Shown here: in pieces, positions 44,340 to 51,969 of the stretch
Numbering within the stretch: position 1 is the first letter of the stretch
Layout of the letters: each line of letters opens with the position of its first letter
Assembly: GCA_965246805.1 (NCBI GenBank)
Contig: CBDFFO010000006.1
Location: 1-64,000 of the forward strand
Origin: Schlegelella_A sp965246805
GTDB taxonomy: Bacteria; Pseudomonadota; Gammaproteobacteria; Burkholderiales; Burkholderiaceae_C
Reading direction: 5' to 3'
Length of the DNA stretch: 64,000 bases
Position numbers and translations under genes: made by a program
The notes under the pieces: model-generated
The model's database searches: none
Seen by the model: only the letters and a program-made list of their open reading frames with translations
Told to the model about the DNA's origin: nothing

Positions 44340-45893
44340 ATGGACGCTGTGCACCATGACGTGATCATCATCGGCAGCGGTGCCGGCGGTGCCACCCTGG
44401 CGCATCGCCTGGCTCGCACGGGCAAGCGCATCCTGGTGCTGGAACGCGGCGATTGGCTGCCGCGCGAGGCCGAGAACTGGGACTCGACGCAGGTGTTCGG
44501 CCGGGCGCGTTACGCCACCCAAGAGACCTGGCGTGACCGCGCTGGCAAAGACTTCAAGCCATCGACGCTGTACTGCGTCGGCGGCAATACCAAGGTCTAC
44601 GGCGCCACTCTGATGCGCCTGCGCGAGCGCGACTTCGAAGAGACCGTGCACGCCGACGGCGTGTCGCCGGCCTGGCCGATCGGCTATGCCGACTTCGCAC
44701 CTTACTACCTGGAAGGAGAACGTCTCTACCAGGTTCATGGCCAGCGTGCGGAAGATCCGACCGAGCCGCCCGAGACGGCCCCCTACTCGCATCCTGCGCT
44801 CGAACACGAACCGCTGATCGCGCGGCTTGCCGAGGACCTGGCTCGCATCGGCTGCACGCCGTTTCACCTGCCGATGGCGTTGCGCGTGGATGCGCGGCAT
44901 CCGCAGACGAGCCCTTGCATCCGCTGCCCGACCTGTGACGGCTTCCCGTGCCTGCTGCATGCCAAGTCCGACGCCGAGATCGCCTGTCTGCTGCCCGCGC
45001 TGGCGCACCCCAACGTGGTGTTGCGGCGGAACGCGCGGGTCGATCGGCTCGAAACCAGCGCATCGGGCCGCGAGGTGACGGTGGTGCATGCGCGATGCGG
45101 CGAAGACCATCTCGCGTTCACTGCGGACATCGTCGTCGTGTCGGCCGGCGCCATCAATTCCGCAGCGCTGCTGCTCCGCTCGCGCAGCCAGCGCCACCCC
45201 GACGGCCTGGCGAACGGTTCGGGCGTGGTCGGGCGCCATTACATGTGCCACAACAACAGCGCCTTCATGGCGCTCGGGGCCGCCCAGAACCCGACCCGTT
45301 TTCAAAAAACGCTCGGCCTCAACGACTTTTACAACGCGCGTGGCGGCGCGCCGCCGCTCGGGCACATTCAGATGCTCGGCAAGACCGACGGCGGTGTGCT
45401 GCGCCCAAACGTGCCCGCGATCCTGTCCGGGCTGACGCCCGAAGCGCTGCTCGACCAGGTGGCGCGGCGTTCGGTCGACTTCTGGATCATGAGCGAGGAT
45501 CTGCCCCGATCCGACAACCGCGTCACGGTCGATGGCGACGGCACGATCCGCCTGAGTTACACGCCGAACCATCTGGCCGCGCACAAGCAGCTCGATGCCA
45601 GGCTGCGCGACGTGCTGACCCGCGCCCAGCCGCGCAAGTCGTTCATGCCGGACCGCGCTTTCCTCAGCCAGCGCATCGGCCTCTCTGGCGTGGCGCACCA
45701 GGGCGGCACCGTGCGTTTCGGCGACGACCCGGCGACATCGGCACTCGACACGAATTGCCGGGCGCACGAAGTCGACAACCTCTACGTCGTCGACAACAGC
45801 TTCATTCCCTCGGTCGGCGCGGTGAACCCGACCCTGACCATCATCGCCAATGCGTTGCGGGTCGGCGACGTCATCTGCGAGCGCTTGCGTTGA
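44340..45893 (+). CDS. GMC-family FAD-dependent oxidoreductase
   Basis: 517 residues. FAD motif HHDVIIIGSGAGGATLAHRLARTG, STLYCVGGNTKVYGATLMRLRERDF (GMC signature region), VVSAGAINSAALLLRS (second GMC signature) and C-terminal NLYVVDNSFIPSVGAVNPTLTIIANAL with the usual His/Asn catalytic neighbourhood. A cysteine-rich SPCIRCPTCDGFPCLLHAKS insertion resembles those in sugar dehydrogenase-type members. It probably oxidises a polyol or sugar and passes electrons to an acceptor. ATG 44340 was preferred over GTG 44337; its stop overlaps the next gene as TTGA. Confidence 0.9.
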   Translation: MDAVHHDVIIIGSGAGGATLAHRLARTGKRILVLERGDWLPREAENWDSTQVFGRARYATQETWRDRAGKDFKPSTLYCVGGNTKVYGATLMRLRERDFEETVHADGVSPAWPIGYADFAPYYLEGERLYQVHGQRAEDPTEPPETAPYSHPALEHEPLIARLAEDLARIGCTPFHLPMALRVDARHPQTSPCIRCPTCDGFPCLLHAKSDAEIACLLPALAHPNVVLRRNARVDRLETSASGREVTVVHARCGEDHLAFTADIVVVSAGAINSAALLLRSRSQRHPDGLANGSGVVGRHYMCHNNSAFMALGAAQNPTRFQKTLGLNDFYNARGGAPPLGHIQMLGKTDGGVLRPNVPAILSGLTPEALLDQVARRSVDFWIMSEDLPRSDNRVTVDGDGTIRLSYTPNHLAAHKQLDARLRDVLTRAQPRKSFMPDRAFLSQRIGLSGVAHQGGTVRFGDDPATSALDTNCRAHEVDNLYVVDNSFIPSVGAVNPTLTIIANALRVGDVICERLR

Positions 45894-47527
45894 GGAGCTT
45901 GCGCCGCACGAACCGCCGTTGGCTTGCGGTCACGGTGCTGCTCATGTGCCCGAGCGCAGCGCATGCCGGCAACGTCGAGGTGACGTCGGTCGAGATGACG
46001 GTCTCCGACCTGGCCCGTGCACGCGGCTTCTACACCGGCGTGCTCGAGTTCACACCGGTATCCGAGCGCGAAGACGCGCAACGTCGCAGCGCGACCTTGC
46101 GCCTCGGCGAAGAGACCTTGGTGCTCGCCGATCCGAAAGCGGAAGGTCGTCCCATTCCGACCGGAATGCCGGCCAACGACCGGCTGTTCCAGCACATCGC
46201 CATCGTGGTGTCCGACATCGACGCGGCGTATGCACGGCTGGTCTCGCATCGCGTGACGGTGGTTTCGCGCTCCGTGCAAACGCTGCCGGAGCGCAACTTC
46301 GACGCCGCGGGTATCCGAGCGCTGTACTTCCGCGATCCGGACGGCCACTTTCTGGAGCTGATCCAGTTCCCGGGCAACAAGGGAGAGCCGAAGTGGCGGC
46401 GCAAGGAGGCCCTTCGCGGCCGGCTCTTTCTCGGCATCGATCACACCGCCATCGCCGTGCGCGACACGCGGGTGAGCCTGCGCTTCTACCGCGACCGGAT
46501 CGGTCTGACGATGATCGGCAAGAGCCTGAACCAGGGTGTCGAACAAGACGCCCTCAGCGGCGTTCCCGGCGCGCAGGTGGAAGTCACCAGCCTGCGCGGC
46601 GCCAAGGGCCCCGGGGTCGAGCTGCTGCAGTACCTGCAGCCGGGAACAGCCGAAACCGTGGCGAGTGTTCCGGCTGCCGAAGACGCATTGCACTGGCAGA
46701 TCAACTTTGAAATGCCGGCCAGCCGAGCGAGCGCAGGGGACGGCTTGCAGCGCGATCCCGACGGCCATGCACTTGCCGTTGCAACGCTCCCGGACGATGC
46801 GGTGCCATCGACGTTGCTGTTCGAGGCGCTGCGCCAACACTGGCCGCGCTATCTGATGGAGGGCGCACAGCTCGGCATCTTCATGTTCGTCACGCTGTAC
46901 CTCACCCTTGTGCTCGAACACCCCGGCTCGCGGCTGCACCGCGCCATCACGTCGGCGCTCGCGCGGCGCGCGGTCATGGGGGCGTGCATCGGCGCGACCG
47001 TCATCGTGCTGATCTACAGCGACTGGGGCCGGCTGTCTGGTGCCCACTTCAACCCTGCCGTCACGCTGGCGTTCCTGTCGCTCGGCAGGATCGAGCCGTG
47101 GGACGCCGTCTTCTACATCGTGGCGCAGTTCATCGGCGGCTGGCTCGGGCTCGCCCTTGCGGCCTGGCCGGTGCGGCGCGCGGCTGCGATCGCACAGGTG
47201 AACCATGTCGTGACGCAGCCTGGCAAGCGGGGTGTGCGAGTCGCGTTCGCCGCCGAGCTTCTCATCTCGTTCCTGATCCTGTTTTCGCTGTTGCAGGTGT
47301 TCCATCAACCGGCATGGAAACCCTGGATCGGCGTCGTCGCGGGGCTGCACCTCTGGGCCTACATCACCTTCGAATCGCCGCTCTCCGGCATGAGTTTGAA
47401 TCCGGCGCGCAGTTTGGCCTCTGCAATCAACGCACAGGACTACGAAGGACTGTGGATCTACGTCGTCGCGCCTCCGCTCGGCATGCTGATGGCAGCGCTT
47501 GTCTGCCGCTCCTGGATCGGTAGCTGA
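45890..47527 (+). CDS. Two-domain VOC (glyoxalase) protein fused in frame to an aquaporin
   Basis: One uninterrupted frame of 545 residues. TTG 45890 overlaps the GMC stop (TTGA) and gives a signal-like RRWLAVTVLLMCPSAAHA. Residues about 30-160 form VOC domain 1 (SDLARARGFYTGVLEF, HIAIVVSDIDAAYARL, RDPDGHFLELIQFPG). Residues about 182-300 form VOC domain 2 (IDHTAIAVRDTRVSLRFYRDRIGL, DPDGHALAV). Residues about 305-545 are a complete MIP channel (RQHWPRYLMEGAQLGIFMF, NPAVT at 388, NPARS at 504). Separate translation of the aquaporin from GTG 46802 or ATG 46856 cannot be excluded. A metalloenzyme-plus-water/solute-channel combination is not one I know. Confidence 0.75.
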   Translation: MRSLRRTNRRWLAVTVLLMCPSAAHAGNVEVTSVEMTVSDLARARGFYTGVLEFTPVSEREDAQRRSATLRLGEETLVLADPKAEGRPIPTGMPANDRLFQHIAIVVSDIDAAYARLVSHRVTVVSRSVQTLPERNFDAAGIRALYFRDPDGHFLELIQFPGNKGEPKWRRKEALRGRLFLGIDHTAIAVRDTRVSLRFYRDRIGLTMIGKSLNQGVEQDALSGVPGAQVEVTSLRGAKGPGVELLQYLQPGTAETVASVPAAEDALHWQINFEMPASRASAGDGLQRDPDGHALAVATLPDDAVPSTLLFEALRQHWPRYLMEGAQLGIFMFVTLYLTLVLEHPGSRLHRAITSALARRAVMGACIGATVIVLIYSDWGRLSGAHFNPAVTLAFLSLGRIEPWDAVFYIVAQFIGGWLGLALAAWPVRRAAAIAQVNHVVTQPGKRGVRVAFAAELLISFLILFSLLQVFHQPAWKPWIGVVAGLHLWAYITFESPLSGMSLNPARSLASAINAQDYEGLWIYVVAPPLGMLMAALVCRSWIGS

Positions 47528-47662
47528 CAGTGGCCAAGACCGCGTCGATGAACACGTCAAGCCGCGCCCTGTGGCTTTCCTCGGGCCCACACAATGCGGT
47601 GGCAATCGGCACACGGCGAGCCGTTGTTGGCGTAAATCGACAGGTTCACACCGGGCAAGCGC

Positions 47663-48487
47663 ATGACCCAATCCCCTAACATCACCCGCCGTCGCCTGCT
47701 CGGCGCCGCCCTGGCGATGCCACTGCCGACGCGTGCGCAGGCCTTCGACGGCAACCACGCTGCGTGGACGGCGCTGCTGAAAAAGCACGTCGTGGTGCAG
47801 GATGGCGGCAAGGCCAGCCAGCTGCGCTACACCGGCATGGCGGCCGACCGCGCGGCGCTGAAGGCCTACCTGGGCACGCTGTCGTCGGTCGGTGCCGGCA
47901 CGTACGCGGCCTGGGCCAAGTCACGGCAGATGGCCTTCCTGATCAACGCCTACAACGCCTTCACGGTCGAGCTGATCCTGACGCGCTACCCCCAGCTGGC
48001 GTCGATCAAGGACCTGGGCAACCTGATCCAGAGCCCGTGGAAGCAGAAGTTCGTTCCACTGCTGGGAACCAACGTATCACTGGACCAGATCGAGCACGGC
48101 ATGTTGCGCGAACGCGGAAGCTTCGACGATCCGCGCATCCATCTCGCCGTCAACTGCGCGTCGATCGGCTGCCCGCCGCTGCGCGAAGAGGCCTTCGTCG
48201 CCGAGCGGCTCGACGCGCAGCTGGATGAGCAGGCACAACGCTTCCTGTCCGACCGCAACCGCAACCGCTGGAACGCCACCACGCAAAAGCTCGAGGTGTC
48301 GAAGATCTTCGACTGGTACCAGGAGGACTTTCGCCTGGGTCACCGCGGCATCACATCGGTGGCGGCTTATCTGGCGCGGTTTGCCGACGCGCTCGCCGAC
48401 GCGCCGGCTGATCGCGAGCGCATTCGCGGCCAGCGCGCCAGCCTGAGCTACCTCGACTACGACTGGCACCTCAACGACGCGCGTTGA
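47663..48487 (+). CDS. DUF547 protein with twin-arginine-type signal
   Basis: 274 residues. The N-terminus TRRRLLGAALAMPLPTRAQA has adjacent arginines and a hydrophobic stretch, resembling a Tat or Sec signal, so the protein is exported. The DUF547 core is clear: MAFLINAYNAFTVELIL and the cysteine motif HLAVNCASIGCPPLREEAF, then YLDYDWHLN at the end. DUF547 has no proven function; the fold is thought to resemble cysteine peptidase/transglutaminase-like proteins. It is followed after 84 bases by an ABC importer operon and has a homologue on the opposite side of that operon. Confidence 0.88.
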   Translation: MTQSPNITRRRLLGAALAMPLPTRAQAFDGNHAAWTALLKKHVVVQDGGKASQLRYTGMAADRAALKAYLGTLSSVGAGTYAAWAKSRQMAFLINAYNAFTVELILTRYPQLASIKDLGNLIQSPWKQKFVPLLGTNVSLDQIEHGMLRERGSFDDPRIHLAVNCASIGCPPLREEAFVAERLDAQLDEQAQRFLSDRNRNRWNATTQKLEVSKIFDWYQEDFRLGHRGITSVAAYLARFADALADAPADRERIRGQRASLSYLDYDWHLNDAR

Positions 48488-48571
48488 ATGGCCCCGATCC
48501 GTCAACGAGCCGGCGCCGCCATGCTGGATGTCTTTTCCGATGTTTCCTCATCCCTCATCAGGAGATCACGC

Positions 48572-49450
48572 ATGAAACTGTTCACCCGTCTGTTCACCCA
48601 TCTGTTCGCCACCCTGGCCCTCAGCCTCGCGGCATTGAGCGTGTCCGCACAAGGCACGCCCCTCAAGCTCGGCGTGGGCTTGTTCCAGCCTGACAAGGAG
48701 CGCAACGACGCCACCTACAAACCGTTGGCGCAGTACCTGTCGGCCCAGCTGGGCCGGCCGGTCGAGTTGCGCACCGTGGACACCTGGGAGGGCCTGGCCA
48801 AGTCGCTAGCCAACGGCGAGACCGACCTGGCGCTGATGGGCCCGTGGGGCTACGTGCTGGCCCACCACGCCGCTGGCGCGCAGGTGGTGTCCACCATCTT
48901 GTACGACGGCAAACCCGAGTACTTCGCGCTGATGGTCACGCACCCCGAATCGGGGATCAAGACCGTGGCCGACCTGAAGGGCAAGACCTTCGCCTTCGGC
49001 GACAAGGGCTCGACCTCGGGCTACCTGATCCCTTTGCACTTCTTCATGCAGCAGGGCATCGACCCGGAGACCTATTTCTCCAAGGTGCTGTACACCAAGC
49101 ACCAGGCGATCGAGACGCAAGTCGCCGCAGGCCAGCTCGACGCCGGCGCCGACTACAACCGCAACCGCAACGCGATGATCGAGCAGGGGCTGATCAAGGC
49201 CGAACGCTCCAAGGTCATCTGGCAATCGGCACCGCTGCCGAACGATGCGTTCGCGGTCAGCGCCGCGCTGTTCAAGGACAAGGCCTTCGTCACGCGCCTG
49301 CAGGCCGCGCTCGCCGGCACGGGCCCGGCGCTGGCCGCACAGCCCGCGCTGCTGCCGGCCCACTACACCGGCTTCGTCGCCACCGACAATGCCTTCTACA
49401 AGCCGATTCGCGACGCCGGCCTCGCCACCGGCAAGCTGCAGCAGCAATGA
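48572..49450 (+). CDS. PhnD-like phosphate/phosphonate-type substrate-binding protein
   Basis: 292 residues. Starts at ATG 48572 after a strong AGGAGATC; the signal peptide LFATLALSLAALSVSAQG is clear. The PhnD family layout is readable: LKLGVGLFQPDKERNDATYKPLAQYLSAQL, GETDLALMGPWGYVLAH, LKGKTFAFGDKGSTSGYLIPLHFFM, and WQSAPLPNDAFAVSAAL. PhnD relatives bind phosphonates, phosphite, arsenite (AioX) or other small anions, so the ligand cannot be assumed. The stop overlaps the permease start (ATGA). Confidence 0.9.
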   Translation: MKLFTRLFTHLFATLALSLAALSVSAQGTPLKLGVGLFQPDKERNDATYKPLAQYLSAQLGRPVELRTVDTWEGLAKSLANGETDLALMGPWGYVLAHHAAGAQVVSTILYDGKPEYFALMVTHPESGIKTVADLKGKTFAFGDKGSTSGYLIPLHFFMQQGIDPETYFSKVLYTKHQAIETQVAAGQLDAGADYNRNRNAMIEQGLIKAERSKVIWQSAPLPNDAFAVSAALFKDKAFVTRLQAALAGTGPALAAQPALLPAHYTGFVATDNAFYKPIRDAGLATGKLQQQ

Positions 49451-50343
49451 AGCTGCGGGCCACCGCGTCGGCGCGCTGGCCCTTGGCGGTGCCGGGGCGG
49501 CTGCGCTTCCTGGCGCTGGTGCTGGCTTACGCGGCGTTGGTGGCGCTGTGCCTGGGCACCCTGTGGCAGGCGGGCGAGCTCTCGCTGGGCCGCAACCCGT
49601 GGGCCAACTTCGTCAAGTCGGTGGGCGAGTTCTCGCATCCCAGTTTTCTCGACGCGTGGCTCGGTCTCGAACGGCTGGAATACCGCAGCGACGACGGCAC
49701 GCTGCTGCGAGTGGAGAACCGCCGCGAGGTCGAGGGCCGCTTCCTGGCCGGGCTGGCGCGCGCCACCTGGGTCACGCTGCAGATCGCCACGCTCGGCTCG
49801 TTGCTGGGTGCGCTGCTGGCGCTGCCGGCGGGGGTGCTGTCGGCGCGCAACCTGCATGCGCCGCGGCTGCTGGCCGGCGCGGCGCGCGCCCTGCTGAACG
49901 TGACCCGCGCCATCCACACGCTGGTGTTCGGGCTGGTGCTGGTGGGCATCGTCGGCCTCGGGCCCAGCGCGGGCATCCTGGCCATCGCGCTGCACAGCAT
50001 GGGCACCTACGGCAAGCTGTACGCCGAATCGATCGAGACGCTGGACATGGCCGCCATCGACGCGGTGCGCGCCACCGGCGCCAGGCCGGCGCAGGTGTTC
50101 TTCAATGCCGTCTGGCCGGCCGTGGTGCCGCAGTTCGTTTCCAACCACCTCTACATCTGGGAATACAACATCCGCGACTCGACCATCCTCGGCCTGATCG
50201 GCGCGGGCGGGCTGGGGCTGCTGATCTCGGAGGCCACGTCGCTGTTCCAGTGGGGGCGGCTGGCCACCATCCTGCTGGTGGTGATCGCGCTGGTGGCGCT
50301 GTTCGACGCGATGAGCCGGCGTATCCGGCAGGCGCTGTTGTGA
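49447..50343 (+). CDS. PhnE-like ABC transporter permease
   Basis: 298 residues. Membrane segments include LRFLALVLAYAALVALCLG, LGSLLGALLALPAGVLSA and VFGLVLVGIVGLGPSAGILAIAL. The ABC permease EAA-type loop is seen in IEALDMAAIDAVRATGARPAQVFFNAVWPAVVPQF in slightly divergent form (IETLDMAAIDAVRATGARP), then IRDSTILGLIGAGGLGLLI as in PhnE/PtxC. It starts at ATG 49447 within the phnD-like stop and ends in a GTGA overlap with the ATPase, showing one transport operon. Confidence 0.9.
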   Translation: MKLRATASARWPLAVPGRLRFLALVLAYAALVALCLGTLWQAGELSLGRNPWANFVKSVGEFSHPSFLDAWLGLERLEYRSDDGTLLRVENRREVEGRFLAGLARATWVTLQIATLGSLLGALLALPAGVLSARNLHAPRLLAGAARALLNVTRAIHTLVFGLVLVGIVGLGPSAGILAIALHSMGTYGKLYAESIETLDMAAIDAVRATGARPAQVFFNAVWPAVVPQFVSNHLYIWEYNIRDSTILGLIGAGGLGLLISEATSLFQWGRLATILLVVIALVALFDAMSRRIRQALL

Positions 50344-51149
50344 TCACCGCCGACGTGCAGGTCGAGAACCTGCGCTGCACCGCGCCCGACGGCCGCGTCA
50401 CGCTCGACCTGCCGCGCCTGTACGTGCAACGCGGCGAACGGCTGGCCATCGTCGGCCCCAATGGTGCCGGCAAGAGCACGCTGCTGCGCTGCCTGAGCGG
50501 CTTCGTGCGGCCGCAGTCGGGACGGGTCCAGGTGCTGGGTCATGACCTGGGCAGCGGCCTGCCGTCGCGCGAGTTGCGGTTGCTGCGCCGTGACGTGGCC
50601 CAGGTGCTGCAAGGCCTGCACCTGGTGCAGCGCCTCTCGGTGCTGGACAACGCGCTGGTCGGCGCGCTGGGCCGCCTGCCCGGCTGGCGCAGCTGGGCGC
50701 GCTGGCACCACGCAGCCGATGTCGCCGAAGCCCTGCGCGCTCTGGACGCCGTTGGCCTGTTCGCTAAGGTCTATGAGCGTGCCGACCGCCTGTCAGGCGG
50801 CGAACGCCAGAAGGCCTGCATGGCGCGCATGCTGATGCAGCGGCCGCGCCTGATCCTGGCCGACGAACCCACCGCCAGCCTCGACCCGAGCGCCGCCATC
50901 GACGTCTGCGATGCCCTGCTGCGCGCCGCTGCTGGCGCGACGCTGGTGACGGTGGTGCACAACGCCGCGTTGCTGCCGCGTCTGGCTGAGCGGGTGATCG
51001 GCCTTCGCCACGGCCGCAGCCAATTCGATCTGCCGATCGCTGCGGTGGATGAAGCCACGCTGGCAGCGCTCTACCGCAACGACCCGGCGCTTCCGAACCA
51101 AGCCCTGGCCGGCGCAGCGCGCGAATGGGTGCGCGCGCCGGCCCACTGA
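50340..51149 (+). CDS. PhnC-like ABC transporter ATPase
   Basis: 269 residues. Walker A GPNGAGKSTLLRCLSG, signature LSGGERQKACMARMLMQRP, Walker B LILADEPTASLDP and H-loop VTVVHNAALLP. The GTG start at 50340 overlaps the permease stop as GTGA. It energises uptake by the binding protein and permease before it. The order binding protein, permease, ATPase differs from the usual phnC-D-E order. It converges, 37 bases on, with the second DUF547 gene. Confidence 0.92.
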   Translation: MITADVQVENLRCTAPDGRVTLDLPRLYVQRGERLAIVGPNGAGKSTLLRCLSGFVRPQSGRVQVLGHDLGSGLPSRELRLLRRDVAQVLQGLHLVQRLSVLDNALVGALGRLPGWRSWARWHHAADVAEALRALDAVGLFAKVYERADRLSGGERQKACMARMLMQRPRLILADEPTASLDPSAAIDVCDALLRAAAGATLVTVVHNAALLPRLAERVIGLRHGRSQFDLPIAAVDEATLAALYRNDPALPNQALAGAAREWVRAPAH

Positions 51150-51186
51150 CCTTGCACGCTGCATTCACGCCGCGGCCTGCATCGGT

Positions 51187-51969
51187 TCAACCTGGGGCCC
51201 TGGACTGGCTGTTGACGGTCCAGTCGTATGGAATGAAGACCACGGCGTAGTCGTCGGGCACGCTCGTCTCGCGATAGCGGCTGGCGTAGGCGGGCAGCGT
51301 CGGCGCTGCGACCAGGAAGTCGGCCTTGTAGAACGACAGGATTTCCGACAGCGCCACGGTGCGGGTCGCGTCGTTCACCCGCAGGTTGCGCGGCTCGCTG
51401 AAGAAGAGCCGCGACTCGCGCTCCAGTTGCGCTTCCAGCCGCGGCGCGTCGAAGGGCTCGCGCGGCAGGCGGGGGCAGGAAACCGACATGCAATTCAGCG
51501 CAAAGTGCACGCGCGGCTCCTTCAGTGCGCGGATGACCTCGTTTTCATAGGCATAGAGCGACAGCGCGCGCCCCGCGACCTGCACCTTCTGGAAATAAAA
51601 AAAGCTGATCTTGCGCAGCCCCGCCAGCGTGGCCGGGATGCCTGCGGCCAGGACGGCGTGCATGGCCAAAGCGTTGTACGCGTTCAGGTGGTAGGCCAGC
51701 ACCTGGGCCGGCGTGGCGAACAGCGCCGGCTGGTTCTCCGGGCCGATGTGGTTGACCCAGGCCACGTAGGCATCCAGGTCGCCGCGCTGCGTCGCCAGGC
51801 GCTCGAAATCGACGCGGCCCTGCGCATCGACAAAGCCGGCGAGCACGCGCTCCCAGCGCTCGCGCGGCTCGGCGCCGCCCGCGTCGGACGGCGCCGTCGA
51901 GACCAGCGTGGCACAGCCCGGCAGCAGGTACGCGGCGCCTCCGGCCAGGAACACGCGCCTGGGCATCAT
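51187..51969 (-). CDS. DUF547 protein, predicted lipoprotein
   Basis: 260 residues. The start MMPRRVFLAGGAAYLLPGCATL has a lipobox-like LPGC, so the protein is probably lipid-anchored in the periplasm. Core motifs parallel those of the DUF547 protein at 47.7 kb: VLAYHLNAYNALAMHAVL and HFALNCMSVSCPRLPREPF, ending VVFIPYDWTVN. ATG 51969 or 51966 overlaps the stop of the radical SAM gene, so the two are translationally coupled. Having two diverged DUF547 proteins, one exported free and one anchored, around an importer suggests that they act with it. Confidence 0.85.
   Translation of the reverse strand: MMPRRVFLAGGAAYLLPGCATLVSTAPSDAGGAEPRERWERVLAGFVDAQGRVDFERLATQRGDLDAYVAWVNHIGPENQPALFATPAQVLAYHLNAYNALAMHAVLAAGIPATLAGLRKISFFYFQKVQVAGRALSLYAYENEVIRALKEPRVHFALNCMSVSCPRLPREPFDAPRLEAQLERESRLFFSEPRNLRVNDATRTVALSEILSFYKADFLVAAPTLPAYASRYRETSVPDDYAVVFIPYDWTVNSQSRAPG

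Noticed and set aside
47528..47662. Short minus-strand frame containing a CADCH haem-like motif
   Set aside because: Only about 35 codons, no signal peptide, no conserved surroundings; chance occurrence is likely.
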